A DNA stretch of 64,000 nt from Timonella senegalensis JC301 (GTDB lineage: Bacteria > Actinomycetota > Actinomycetes > Actinomycetales > Cellulomonadaceae), in NCBI RefSeq assembly GCF_000312125.1, contig NZ_HE978644.1, positions 262,510 through 326,509 of the forward strand. Direction: 5' to 3'. Made by a program: the position numbers and the translations under genes. The stretch's first letter is position 1, and each line of letters begins with the position of its first letter. The notes beneath the pieces were generated by a model. The model did no database searches. It saw nothing but the letters and a program-made list of their open reading frames with translations, and was not told where the DNA came from. Below are positions 42,432-50,774 of the stretch, one piece after another.

Positions 42432-43763
42432 ATGATTCGTTCCACTCGCACGCGGAGAGGGGCGGCAGCGCTCGCAGGCGCATCCGTCATCGCACTCGCA
42501 CTCGGTGCCTGCTCCAGCTCAGGTGACACCCCAAATGAGGGCAGCGGAACCACCAACCCAGACGAGAAGATCACCCTCACGGTCGCCACGTTCAACAACT
42601 TTGGCTACACCGACGAACTGCTCGCTGAGTACACCGCACTGCACCCAAACATCACGGTCAAGCAGAATGTGGCAGCACTCTCCGATGACGCCCGCCTCAA
42701 CCTGACCACCAAGATGGCGGCAGGCGGCGAAGGCCTCGCGGACATCGAGGCAATCGAGATCGACTGGATGCCAGAACTTGAGATCGTCAAGGACAAGTTC
42801 GCGGACCTTGCCTCGGACAAGGTTGCGGGCCGCTGGCTCGACTGGAAGGAAGCCCAGGGCAAGACCTCAGACGGCAAGCTCATCGGTTACGGAACCGACA
42901 TCGGCCCAGAAGCCATCTGCTACCGCGCCGACCTCTTCAAGGAAGCCGGCCTGCCAAGCGACCGCAAGGAAGTTGCCGAGCTCCTCGGCGGCGCGGACGC
43001 AACGTGGGACAAGTACTACGAAGTGGGCAAGCAGTTCGTTGCCAACTCGGACTCCGCATGGTTTGACTCCGCGGGAGCTATCTGGCAGGGCGTTGTAGGT
43101 CAGATCGCAGAGCCTTACGAGAACCGCGCTGACGGCTCCGCCAAGGACCTCGCCACGAACACTGAGATCAAGGCTGCATACGACAAGATCGTGGAAGTAT
43201 CCGCGGAACTCTCCGGAAACTTCGACCAGTGGTCTGACGACTGGGCCGCAGCATTCCAGAACAACGGCTTCGCCACCATGCTCTGCCCAGCGTGGATGAC
43301 CGGACCAATCGAATCCAACTCCGGTGGAGTCACTGGCTGGGATGTAGCTGACGTCTTCCCAGGCGGCGGTGGAAACTGGGGCGGATCGTTCCTGACCGTG
43401 CCAAACACCGGCAAGAACGTGGAAGCAGCCAAGGAACTCGCAGCGTGGCTGACCGCACCTGAGCAGCAGGTCAAGGCGTTCAACAACGCGGGAACCTTCC
43501 CAAGCCAGATCGAAGCACTCGCCTCCGAAGACCTCAAGGCCTCCACCAACGAGTTCTTCAGCAACGCTCCAGTAGGCGAGATCTTTGCAAACCGAGCAGC
43601 AGCAGTTGACGCTGCGAACCTTCCATTCAAGGGTCCTAACTACTTCAAGATCAACAACGCGATCACCAACGCTCTTAAGCGCGTGGACGTAGAGAAGACC
43701 GACGACGCGAAGACCTCATGGGACAAGGCAATCTCTGAGTTCAACGACTTGGGCCTCATGTGA
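42432..43763 (+). CDS. cebE: Cellobiose/beta-glucoside ABC transporter substrate-binding lipoprotein
   Basis: A 443-residue family-1 sugar-binding lipoprotein. ATG 42432 has AAGGAG upstream. The signal peptide has LALGAC with Cys27, followed by a Ser/Gly/Thr linker. The mature domain begins KITLTVATFNNFGYTDELLAEYTALHPNITVKQNVAA. GGNWGGSFLTVPNTGKNVEAAKELAAWLTAPEQQVKAF and the C-terminal RVDVEKTDDAKTSWDKAISE are typical of SBP_bac_1 oligosaccharide binders. Operator sites, adjacent permeases and beta-glucosidase point to cellobiose or related oligosaccharides, which is an inference from context. Confidence 0.9.
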   Translation: MIRSTRTRRGAAALAGASVIALALGACSSSGDTPNEGSGTTNPDEKITLTVATFNNFGYTDELLAEYTALHPNITVKQNVAALSDDARLNLTTKMAAGGEGLADIEAIEIDWMPELEIVKDKFADLASDKVAGRWLDWKEAQGKTSDGKLIGYGTDIGPEAICYRADLFKEAGLPSDRKEVAELLGGADATWDKYYEVGKQFVANSDSAWFDSAGAIWQGVVGQIAEPYENRADGSAKDLATNTEIKAAYDKIVEVSAELSGNFDQWSDDWAAAFQNNGFATMLCPAWMTGPIESNSGGVTGWDVADVFPGGGGNWGGSFLTVPNTGKNVEAAKELAAWLTAPEQQVKAFNNAGTFPSQIEALASEDLKASTNEFFSNAPVGEIFANRAAAVDAANLPFKGPNYFKINNAITNALKRVDVEKTDDAKTSWDKAISEFNDLGLM

Positions 43764-43820
43764 TCTAGGGCAACCCAACGTGCAGTGAGAGCCGCGCCTG
43801 CGGGCTCACCGCACTCACCG

Positions 43821-43855
43821 GCGCCGGGTAGCTCAGCACAACTGCTACCCGGCGC
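43821..43855 (+). other. Stem-loop between binding-protein and permease genes of the ceb operon
   Basis: Twelve-base perfect arms GCGCCGGGTAGC and GCTACCCGGCGC enclose TCAGCACAACT, in the 148-bp gap after the SBP gene. No U-run follows. As with 5502-5617, it probably lets the SBP message outlast or outnumber the permease message. Confidence 0.72.
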
Positions 43856-43911
43856 TGCCGTGAACGCCTAAGCCCACACCACCTCGCAGCCAGAAACCCA
43901 GAGGGATTCTC

Positions 43912-44925
43912 ATGACAGTGCAGTCGCCCCCAAACCAGGCACTCCAGCCGGAGCTAGATCGCCGCCCCACACGCATCGCGTTTAGCCAGAAACTTGGCAA
44001 GTGGGACGTGAAGCTCTCGCCCTACCTCTACATCTCCCCGTTCTTCATCCTGTTCGCAATCACGGGGCTCTTCCCGCTCCTATACACGGGATACATCTCC
44101 GTGCACGAGTGGCACACCCTCGGCGGCAAGGGCGCATTCGTCGGCCTAGACAACTTCACCGCGGTCCTTGACCAGGCCACCTTCTGGAAGGCCCTGCGTA
44201 ACACCTTCTCGATCTTCCTGCTGTCCTCTGTACCGCAGGTGATCGCAGCGATCATCATTGCCGCTATCCTCAACGCGAACATACGCGCCAAGACGTTTTG
44301 GCGCATGGGCGTGCTGCTTCCGTACGTCGTAGCGCCAATCGCTGTTGGCCTGATCTTCTCGCGCATCTTTGGTGACCAGTTCGGGCTCGTGAACGCGCTG
44401 CTGGACGGGATCGGGCTAGACCCGGTGCGCTGGCACTCGGACGCCTTTGCGTCCCACTTTGCTATCGCCACAATGGTGAACTTCCGCTGGACTGGCTACA
44501 ACACGCTGATCTTCCTTGCGGCAATGCAGGCGATTCCTGGCGAGCTGTATGAGGCGGCAATCATCGATGGAGCGGGACGCATCAGGCAGTTCTTCTCCAT
44601 CACGATCCCTCAACTGCGCGCAACCATCATGTTCGTGGTCATCACCTCGACCATCGGTGGCCTGCAGATCTTTGACGAGGCACGAGCTTTCGACGCACAG
44701 GGCCGCGGTGGTGGCGACAAGCAGTGGATGACGTTGACCATGTACATCCAGGACCTCGGTTGGGGTAACCAGCTCAACTTTGGACGTGCTGCTGCAGTGG
44801 CCTGGTTGCTGTTCCTCGTGATCATCGCGATCGGAATCGTGAACTTCTTGATTACATCCCGGATCTCGACCGCCGGAACAAAGACGCCCAAGACCTCGAA
44901 GAAGGCAAAGAAGGTGAAGCTCTGA
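43912..44925 (+). CDS. cebF: Sugar ABC transporter permease (MalF/CebF type)
   Basis: A 337-residue permease. The start ATG 43912 follows GAGGGA. After a cytosolic N-terminus, six helices include YLYISPFFILFAITGLFPLLYTGYISVHEW, FSIFLLSSVPQVIAAIIIAAIL and LLPYVVAPIAVGLIFSRIFG. The EAA loop YEAAIIDGAGRIRQFFSITIPQLRATI contacts the ATPase. A Lys-rich C-terminus (TKTPKTSKKAKKVKL) is present. It overlaps cebG by one base. No ATPase gene is in the operon, matching actinobacterial systems that share the multitask ATPase MsiK. Confidence 0.92.
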   Translation: MTVQSPPNQALQPELDRRPTRIAFSQKLGKWDVKLSPYLYISPFFILFAITGLFPLLYTGYISVHEWHTLGGKGAFVGLDNFTAVLDQATFWKALRNTFSIFLLSSVPQVIAAIIIAAILNANIRAKTFWRMGVLLPYVVAPIAVGLIFSRIFGDQFGLVNALLDGIGLDPVRWHSDAFASHFAIATMVNFRWTGYNTLIFLAAMQAIPGELYEAAIIDGAGRIRQFFSITIPQLRATIMFVVITSTIGGLQIFDEARAFDAQGRGGGDKQWMTLTMYIQDLGWGNQLNFGRAAAVAWLLFLVIIAIGIVNFLITSRISTAGTKTPKTSKKAKKVKL

Positions 44926-45845
44926 TGGCGACTCCAATCTCGTCCCTCCCTGTTATCGCGCAGACTTCCGGCAAGGGCGCGGCCAAGTGGGCGGCGCGGC
45001 GCGCCGAGAAGGCAGCCGGGGCAAACCGCCGGCCGGGCTGGGTAACCTACCTGCTGCTCGGGATCGTCATCGCGATCTCCGCATTCCCCCTGTACTACGT
45101 CATCCTGCTGGCATCCTCCGACCAGGTGACAATCTCCCAGACCGTCATCCCAGGCCTCCTGCCCCAGGGAAACTTCTGGAACAATGTCCAGACCGTCCTG
45201 AACGGCCCGTACCCCATTGGTAAGGCCTTCATGAACTCGCTGATCATCGCGGTTCTCCAGTCAGTCTCTGTGGTCGTGTTCTCCACGCTTGCCGGCTACT
45301 CGTTTGCCAAACTCCGCTTTAGGGGTCGTGGACCGCTTCTTGTGTTTGTCATCGCCACGATGGCCGTGCCAACGCAGCTCGCGGTGGTTCCACTGTTCAT
45401 CGTGATGACCAAGCTAAACCTGAACAACACGATTGCTGCAGTCATCATCCCGGGCATGGTTACCGCCTTTGGTGTCTTCTGGATGACCCAATACCTCGAG
45501 AATGCGCTGCCGTATGAACTGATTGAGGCGGCCCGCGTCGATGGCGCCTCGATGATCCGCACGTTCTGGAACGTGGCTATTCCTGCAGCGCGTCCGGCGG
45601 CTGCGATGCTCGCACTGTTTACCTTCATCGGATCGTGGGTCAACTACTTCTGGCCTTTCATCATTCTGAGCGCCCAGAACCCCACCCTTCCGATGGTTAC
45701 CAAACTCCTCCAGTCCGGATACCACACGGACTACTCTTTGATCATGGCTGGTGTCGCAATCTCTACCGCGCCACTGCTCGTATTGTTCTTCCTCGCCGGA
45801 CGCCAACTCGTGGCCGGCATCATGCAAGGAGCTGTTAAGGGATGA
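44925..45845 (+). CDS. cebG: Sugar ABC transporter permease (MalG/CebG type)
   Basis: A 306-residue partner permease. Helices include WVTYLLLGIVIAISAFPLYYVILLAS, LLVFVIATMAVPTQLAVVPLFIVMTKL and TAPLLVLFFLAGRQLVAGIMQGAVKG. The coupling loop is YELIEAARVDGASMIRTFWNVAIPAARPAA. The conserved C-terminal QGAVKG is intact. It overlaps both neighbours (one base upstream, four bases downstream), showing tight operon packing. Confidence 0.92.
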   Translation: MATPISSLPVIAQTSGKGAAKWAARRAEKAAGANRRPGWVTYLLLGIVIAISAFPLYYVILLASSDQVTISQTVIPGLLPQGNFWNNVQTVLNGPYPIGKAFMNSLIIAVLQSVSVVVFSTLAGYSFAKLRFRGRGPLLVFVIATMAVPTQLAVVPLFIVMTKLNLNNTIAAVIIPGMVTAFGVFWMTQYLENALPYELIEAARVDGASMIRTFWNVAIPAARPAAAMLALFTFIGSWVNYFWPFIILSAQNPTLPMVTKLLQSGYHTDYSLIMAGVAISTAPLLVLFFLAGRQLVAGIMQGAVKG

Positions 45846-47293
45846 CGACCCCACTAAACCAGAATGTTGCATTCCCAGAAGGATTCCTCTGGGGTGCTGC
45901 CACTGCCGCTTACCAGGTGGAGGGCGCCGCACACGAGGATGGACGTAAGGACTCTATCTGGGACACGTTCTCGCGGATCCCGGGAGCCGTCCTTGACGGG
46001 CACAACGGTGATGTCGCCTGCGACCAGTACCACCTCTACAACTCCGACGCCGCGCTCATGCAGGACCTCGGCATTCAGGCCTACAGGTTCTCCACCTCTT
46101 GGGCTCGAGTGCGTCCGGACGGAGTGAGCGGCAAGGCCGGAATCAACCAGAAGGGGTTGGACTACTACTCCCGCCTAGTTGACTCCCTCCTGGAGAAGAA
46201 CATTCTGCCGTGGCTGACGCTCTACCACTGGGACCTGCCGCAGGCACTCGAGGAAAAGGGCGGCTGGGCCAACCGCGACACCGCGTACCTGTTCTCTGAG
46301 TTCGCTACCACCATGCATGAGGCGCTGGGTGACCGCGTGAACGTGTGGACCACCCTGAACGAGCCATGGTGCTCCTCGTTCCTCAGCTACACCGCCGGCG
46401 TGCACGCCCCCGGACGCACCTCCGTTCCAGACGGCCTAGCCGCTGCTCACCACCTGCTCCTCGGACACGGCCTCGCCATCCAGGAACTGCGTTCGGCAGC
46501 ACCTGACGCAGAACTGGGGATTACCCTCAACTTCACCGTGGCGGACCCAGTAGACCCAAGCAACCCAGACGACGTGGACGCGGCACGCCGCATTGACGCG
46601 CAGTTCAACCGGGTGTTCGCAGACCCGATCTTCAAGGGAGCCTACCCAGTAGACCTGCTCGAGGACTTGGGTGAGGTAGGGGAGCGTGAGGCGTTCGAGG
46701 CCCTGATCCACGACGGTGACATGGCCACCATCTCGACCCCGATCGACACCCTAGGCGTCAACTACTACCACGGTGAGGCCAACTCGAAGACCCCACCAGC
46801 TGGCGAGTTCGTTGGAGATGCCCCGGTAGACCGCGTCACTCGGTCGCCATACCCGGCCGCCGATGGCGTGTACTCGCACCCACGTGGTTTGCCCGTCACT
46901 GACCAGAACTGGGAGATCCAGCCGGAGGGCTTGACTAGGCTCCTCACCCGCCTACACGCCGACTACACCGGTCAGAAGGGCGTCAAGCTCTACATCACCG
47001 AGAACGGATGCGCGTTCGACGACGTCCCGGACGAAAACGGCTACGTTGACGACCAGAACCGGCTCGACTTCTACGACTCGCACCTGCGCGCGATGAAGGA
47101 TGCCATCGATCAGGGTGTGCCACTGTACGGGTACTTCGCGTGGTCGCTGCTCGATAACTATGAGTGGGGTTGGGGTTACCACAAGCGATTCGGTATTGTC
47201 CGAGTTAACTATGAAACCCAGGAACGTATCGTTAAGGCGAGCGGCGAGTGGTACTCCCAGATCGCCAAGACGAACGTTGTCCCGGCACGCTAG
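45842..47293 (+). CDS. bglC: GH1 family beta-glucosidase
   Basis: A 483-residue cytosolic retaining glycosidase that splits imported cellobiose or other beta-glucosides. It begins FPEGFLWGAATAAYQVEGAAHEDGR, the GH1 N-terminal signature. The acid/base is Glu174 in WTTLNEPW and the nucleophile Glu387 in LYITENGCAF. The glucose-binding DNYEWGWGYHKRFGIVRVNY lies near the end. The length is normal. Position in the cebEFG operon and lack of a signal peptide fit intracellular use. Symbol given by analogy with cebEFG-bglC clusters. Confidence 0.93.
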   Translation: MTTPLNQNVAFPEGFLWGAATAAYQVEGAAHEDGRKDSIWDTFSRIPGAVLDGHNGDVACDQYHLYNSDAALMQDLGIQAYRFSTSWARVRPDGVSGKAGINQKGLDYYSRLVDSLLEKNILPWLTLYHWDLPQALEEKGGWANRDTAYLFSEFATTMHEALGDRVNVWTTLNEPWCSSFLSYTAGVHAPGRTSVPDGLAAAHHLLLGHGLAIQELRSAAPDAELGITLNFTVADPVDPSNPDDVDAARRIDAQFNRVFADPIFKGAYPVDLLEDLGEVGEREAFEALIHDGDMATISTPIDTLGVNYYHGEANSKTPPAGEFVGDAPVDRVTRSPYPAADGVYSHPRGLPVTDQNWEIQPEGLTRLLTRLHADYTGQKGVKLYITENGCAFDDVPDENGYVDDQNRLDFYDSHLRAMKDAIDQGVPLYGYFAWSLLDNYEWGWGYHKRFGIVRVNYETQERIVKASGEWYSQIAKTNVVPAR

Positions 47294-47335
47294 AGAAACT
47301 CTGCGTCCGGTCCTGCCCCCAAGGAAGTAGACGAG

Positions 47336-48388
47336 ATGAACAACCCGATGCCAACTTTGGAAGAGGTTGCCGCCGAGGCGGGCGTGTCACGCTCCACGGC
47401 ATCACGTGCAATCAACGGTGGTTCACGAGTCTCACCGCAAGCACAAGCGGCGGTTGAACAGGCTATCGCCCGGTTGGGATACACCCCCAACCGGGCAGCC
47501 CGTTCCCTGGTCACCCGTAGGACAGAGTCAATTGGACTCATCTTCCCGGAACCTGACGTCAGGGTGTTGTCCGACCCATTTTTCGGGTCCGTCATTCGTG
47601 GCCTTAACGCGGCGCTCAAGGACACTGACATCCAGCTTGTTTTGATAATTGCCCAGCCGGAGGACTCGCTCGGGCGCATCGAGCGGTACCTCACCAACGG
47701 GCACATTGACGGCGCGATTGTGGTGTCCCACCACTACAAAGACCAGCTTGAAGAGATCATCCTGAAGTCCCGGCTCCCTGCCGTGTTCGTTGGTAGGCCC
47801 TCCAGCACGGATGGTGCACTCCACATGGTTGACGTGGACAACGTTGCCGGCGGGCGTGTAGCAACGGAACATCTCATCGCGAGAGGGCGCACCAAGATTG
47901 CGCACATCTCCGGGCCGTCCGATATGGCCGCCGGCCAGGACCGCCGGGACGGCTGGCTCCAGGCTGTACAAGCCGCAGGCCTCACACCCGGCCCGTGTCA
48001 CGAAGCCGACTTCACCACCTCCATGGGTGCGCAAGCCATGGAACAGATCCTCTCCGAGGCCCCTGACATCGATGCAGTCTTTGCGGGATCCGACCTCATG
48101 GCCTTGGGCGCGCTGCGTGTGCTCGAACAAAACGGGAAGCGAGTTCCCGAGGACGTTTCAGTTGTCGGCTACGACGACCTCGGGGTGGCCGAAACAACTG
48201 TCCCTCCGCTAACCACGGTGATCAACCCGGTAGCTGAGATGACTCGATGGGCCACCGCGGAACTCCTGTTCAGGTTGGGATACCTTTCCGAAGCGGAGCG
48301 GTTCAGCGGGCTCGCTACTGAAGGCGTGGAAACTCGGCCCAACGCGATTATCTTGCCAACGGTGCTCGTCGAACGAGCCTCAAGTTGA
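47336..48388 (+). CDS. cebR: LacI family repressor, likely CebR/CelR
   Basis: A 350-residue repressor. N-terminal HTH and hinge: PTLEEVAAEAGVSRSTASRAINGGSRVSPQAQAAVEQAIARLGYTPNRAARSLV. The periplasmic-binding-like effector domain follows (IGLIFPEPDVRVLSDPFFGSVIRGL, DGAIVVSHHY, AEPDIDAVFAGSDLMALGALRVL-like block, VSVVGYDDLGVAETTVPPLTTV). It is co-transcribed with the operon it presumably represses, giving autoregulation through the operators at 42188-42321. Its stop overlaps the crcB start by four bases (TTGA). Confidence 0.9.
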   Translation: MNNPMPTLEEVAAEAGVSRSTASRAINGGSRVSPQAQAAVEQAIARLGYTPNRAARSLVTRRTESIGLIFPEPDVRVLSDPFFGSVIRGLNAALKDTDIQLVLIIAQPEDSLGRIERYLTNGHIDGAIVVSHHYKDQLEEIILKSRLPAVFVGRPSSTDGALHMVDVDNVAGGRVATEHLIARGRTKIAHISGPSDMAAGQDRRDGWLQAVQAAGLTPGPCHEADFTTSMGAQAMEQILSEAPDIDAVFAGSDLMALGALRVLEQNGKRVPEDVSVVGYDDLGVAETTVPPLTTVINPVAEMTRWATAELLFRLGYLSEAERFSGLATEGVETRPNAIILPTVLVERASS

Positions 48389-49002
48389 GTCCAACCGCGC
48401 ACGGCATCAAGGCACCCCTTGCGGGTCTGGGTGTACTCGTGTGGGTTGGTGGTGGCGCGGGAGCTGTCCTGCGGTACGCAGTGCAGAACGTGTTGTCGGG
48501 GTGGCGCGTTGGCACTGCGGGAAGCGGGGTGGCCGGGGCCGCGACCAGCACCGGCTCCGCTGCAGGCGCCGTAGCCGCCACTGGCGGATGTCCAGATCCT
48601 GCGCAAGCCTCTGACTGCGCCGAACTCGTTGCAGATCGGTCAACCCTGTCCTCGCTCGAGGCAATCATGGGTGCCTCCGCCGGCATGGACCTAGTCTCGC
48701 TGTTCCTCATTAACTTGGTTGGCTGCCTCGCGATTGGTTGGGTCACGGTCATCCTGCTCGCCCGACCCAACCGTGCAGCGTGGCATGCTGCGCTCGTCCC
48801 TGGATTCCTAGGTGGGTTTACGTCATTTTCCTCTTGCATGGCGCTCGTGTCCGGGCTCAGCAGGGCAGAGGCACCCGGTTGGGGCGTCCTCTATTTCCTC
48901 ACCACTACGGCGCTGTGCGTTGTAGCGGCCTGGGGCGGCGGCCAGCTGGCGCAGCGTCGGGTCACGCGGCGCGGAGCTCACGGGGACGGTGAGAACCGAT
49001 GA
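48385..49002 (+). CDS. crcB: Fluoride channel subunit CrcB (long form)
   Basis: A 205-residue Fluc/CrcB-like protein, about 70-80 residues longer than usual. Helix 1 is LAGLGVLVWVGGGAGAVLRYAVQNVL. A low-complexity Gly/Ala/Ser/Thr loop (GTAGSGVAGAATSTGSAAGA, continuing to TLSSLEAIMGA) is inserted before helix 2 (VSLFLINLVGCLAIGWVTVILL). Then comes the channel signature GFLGGFTSFSSCMALVSGL and a last helix. The pore Phe box (FTSFSS) and the polar track Asn are present. TTG start overlaps the repressor stop. It probably forms a heterodimeric F- exporter with the next gene. Confidence 0.88.
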   Translation: MSPTAHGIKAPLAGLGVLVWVGGGAGAVLRYAVQNVLSGWRVGTAGSGVAGAATSTGSAAGAVAATGGCPDPAQASDCAELVADRSTLSSLEAIMGASAGMDLVSLFLINLVGCLAIGWVTVILLARPNRAAWHAALVPGFLGGFTSFSSCMALVSGLSRAEAPGWGVLYFLTTTALCVVAAWGGGQLAQRRVTRRGAHGDGENR

Positions 49003-49364
49003 CGGTCACACTTCTCTTGACGGTGTTTGCTGGCGGCGGCTTTGGTGCTCTTGTGCGATGGCTGTTTGGCCAGGCCGAGCGCGCCGTGCGAGCCAACCAC
49101 GAACGTCCACAGGACGGCTGGGGCACCACCTGCGCAAACCTGCTGGCTTGCGTGGTTTTGGCGATCCTCCTGGATATTGGGATCGAACCTGGCTGGAGCT
49201 CAGCTGTTCTCGTCGCCGGGCTGTGCGGCGGCCTGTCCACCTTCTCCTCGTTCGCTCTGGAGATCAGTTCCATGATCCTTGACGGCAGGTATCGCCGGGC
49301 CTCCGCACACGTGGCGATTAACGGTCTGCTGGGACTGCTTCCGTTCCTGCTTCTGTTGACCTGA
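48999..49364 (+). CDS. crcB: Fluoride channel subunit CrcB (short form)
   Basis: A 121-residue standard-length Fluc subunit: FAGGGFGALVRWLFGQ in helix 1, TTCANLLACVVLAILLDIGI in helix 2, the signature VAGLCGGLSTFSSFALEISSM and a final hydrophobic helix. The four-base overlap (ATGA) with the first crcB indicates coupled expression. Paired crcB genes encode dual-subunit channels in many Gram-positives. No fluoride riboswitch is seen, because the pair runs directly out of the sugar operon. Confidence 0.93.
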   Translation: MTVTLLLTVFAGGGFGALVRWLFGQAERAVRANHERPQDGWGTTCANLLACVVLAILLDIGIEPGWSSAVLVAGLCGGLSTFSSFALEISSMILDGRYRRASAHVAINGLLGLLPFLLLLT

Positions 49365-49418
49365 CACGACACAACCCGAACTGACCGACCCCTACCTCCG
49401 CAATGACCCCCACCTTCT

Positions 49419-49482
49419 CCATCGAGAGTATTCCTGAGCCCACTCTCGACGTCGAGAGTGGGCTCAGGAATACTCTCGATGG
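49419..49482. repeat. 64-bp perfect palindrome, family A copy 4
   Basis: Perfect about ACGT at 49449-49452; arms begin CCATCGAGAGTATTCCTGAG. It lies 54 bases after the crcB stop. The sequence is nearly the undamaged version of copy 3, with CTGAG in the variable arm section. Confidence 0.95.
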
Positions 49483-49528
49483 GAGGGGTGATCGAAGCCC
49501 AGGTAACAAGAAGGCCGGTTGCCCAACC

Positions 49529-49612
49529 CACCATGCGAAGGGCCACCAGCCCAACTCACCATGCGAAGGGCCACCAGCCCAAACCACCATGCAAAAGGGC
49601 CGGCTGCCCAAC
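49529..49612. repeat. Three 28-bp direct repeats beside the whiB terminator
   Basis: Units start at 49529, 49557 and 49585, each beginning CACCATGCGAAGGGCC (third unit CACCATGCAAAAGGGCC), and the first two are almost identical over 28 bases. The last unit runs into the large hairpin. No coding frame with family resemblance covers them. Likely a slippage-expanded array. Confidence 0.85.
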
Positions 49613-49636
49613 CCTCAGGTTGGGCAGCCGGCCCTT
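49595..49636 (-). terminator. Strong hairpin downstream of whiB
   Basis: Nineteen-base perfect arms AAGGGCCGGCTGCCCAACC and GGTTGGGCAGCCGGCCCTT surround CTCA. It lies 20 bases beyond the whiB stop on the minus strand and is followed on that strand by TTGCATGG. It probably terminates whiB. Confidence 0.85.
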
Positions 49637-49655
49637 AGCCGTACTGTTAAAGCTT

Positions 49656-49904
49656 TCAGTGCGCGCGGCGAGCGCGTGCAGTGCGACGCTTAAGCGCGCG
49701 ACGCTCGTCCTCGGACAGTCCACCCCAGACGCCTGCATCCTGACCGGACTCGATGGCCCACTTCAGGCAGGTGTCTACTACGTCGCAGCGACGGCATACT
49801 GCCTTCGCTTCTTCGATTTGAAGGAGTGCTGGTCCGGTGTTGCCAATTGGGAAGAAAAGTTCTGGGTCTTCTTCAAGGCACTCGGCGCGGTGACGCCAAT
49901 CCAT
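49656..49904 (-). CDS. whiB: WhiB-family iron-sulfur transcription factor (WhiB1-like)
   Basis: An 82-residue Wbl protein. ATG 49904 follows TAGGAG on the minus strand. The four [4Fe-4S] cysteines are Cys9, Cys37, Cys40 and Cys46 (AECLEED, VCRRCDVVDTCLKWA), followed by the GVWGG turn (DAGVWGGLSEDERRALKRR) and a basic DNA-contact tail (RRTARARRAH). The compact size fits WhiB1, an essential NO-sensitive regulator that binds sigma-A region 4. It diverges from a small membrane protein gene. Confidence 0.95.
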   Translation of the reverse strand: MDWRHRAECLEEDPELFFPIGNTGPALLQIEEAKAVCRRCDVVDTCLKWAIESGQDAGVWGGLSEDERRALKRRTARARRAH

Positions 49905-50321
49905 TGCAACTCCTAGGCACAGTAAGGTCACTCAACCGTTGATGGGGAGGGAGTGACCTGAAATAAATACGGGAAACACGTAATCACTAGGTTCACACTC
50001 TTGGAGGGCTGGGCACAAGGGTTTGCGATGAATTACCCAGCCGTTTTCCGTGAGGTTTTTGTCACACGATCTATGAGTGGTATAAGTGCCCGTCATATGG
50101 CAGGGGAGCGGCGGAAACATGGGAAAATCACACTTGACCGGGCCGCTTTGTAGGTGCTATTGAGGGACCTCGTGTCCACGATGTGGTCGCCCTGTCTCAC
50201 CCTGCTTTTCGCGTCCAAACAGGAACTCGCAGCGAACTATTATTGCGGCCCAGACGTTAATCTAGTGACAACAGCAATTGGGTAAGAATCCCGATACTTC
50301 CTCCCCGCAGAAGAGTAGATC
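49905..50321. other. Divergent promoter region between whiB and a membrane-protein gene
   Basis: No gene is seen. On the + strand TTGTCA (50059-50064) and TATAAG (50081-50086) with 16-bp spacing form a plausible promoter, giving a leader of about 230 bases. A TGTGAC...CTCACG pair on the minus strand near 50049-50066 loosely resembles a Crp-type site but has the wrong spacing. The whiB promoter could not be fixed. Confidence 0.45.
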
Positions 50322-50774
50322 GTGACCGAGCAACCACATTCCGAAAGCCCGCAGAACCGCCAGTCACTGCTGTCGTGGTTGGCCGTCCCGCGACCCACCA
50401 TGGTCAAGGTTGCGTTGGGTCTCCTCACGATTGAAGCGCTCGCTGTCATCGCATACACGGTGTGGGGAATTGCGGACATCGTCATGGGCAAGGTGGAGTA
50501 CTGGGCTGTGTCGCTCGCTTTGGTGGCCTGCACGGCGCTCGCCGGCTGGCTGCTCGTGGCCATCACGCGGGGCATCGGTGACCGCAGCCCGTGGGTACGC
50601 GGCCCTGCGCTCACGATCCAGATCCTCATGGTCCTGGTTGGCGTGAGTATGCTGCAGGCCTCACTACCTGCGATCGGTATCCCGGTTCTCGCCTTTGGCG
50701 CGCTTACGTTTGTGGTTCTGTGTCTTCCCGCCGTCTCCAACTACATCGGTTTCCGCGAACTCAAGCAGGACTAG
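50322..50774 (+). CDS. Small four-helix membrane protein, unknown function
   Basis: A 150-residue protein from GTG 50322. A polar N-terminus (TEQPHSESPQNRQSL) precedes four hydrophobic segments: VALGLLTIEALAVIAYTVWGIADI, YWAVSLALVACTALAGWLLVAI, ALTIQILMVLVGVSMLQASL and GIPVLAFGALTFVVLCLPAVSNY. The pattern resembles small actinobacterial membrane proteins annotated only as hypothetical. It converges on the FtsK-like gene and overlaps its 3' end by four bases. Confidence 0.78.
   Translation: MTEQPHSESPQNRQSLLSWLAVPRPTMVKVALGLLTIEALAVIAYTVWGIADIVMGKVEYWAVSLALVACTALAGWLLVAITRGIGDRSPWVRGPALTIQILMVLVGVSMLQASLPAIGIPVLAFGALTFVVLCLPAVSNYIGFRELKQD

Noticed and set aside
48100-48400. Fluoride riboswitch before crcB
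   Set aside because: The region is the coding 3' end of the LacI gene overlapping crcB. No crcB-motif pseudoknot could be recognised.
49529-49612. CRISPR array
   Set aside because: Units are contiguous 28-bp direct repeats without spacers, and no cas genes are nearby.
49500-49916. Possible + strand small proteins opposite whiB
   Set aside because: They are shadows of the well-supported WhiB protein, whose four cysteines and GVWGG motif fix the coding strand.
50049-50066. Crp/GlxR-type site upstream of whiB
   Set aside because: The half-sites TGTGA and CTCAC are separated by the wrong distance and the second half matches poorly.
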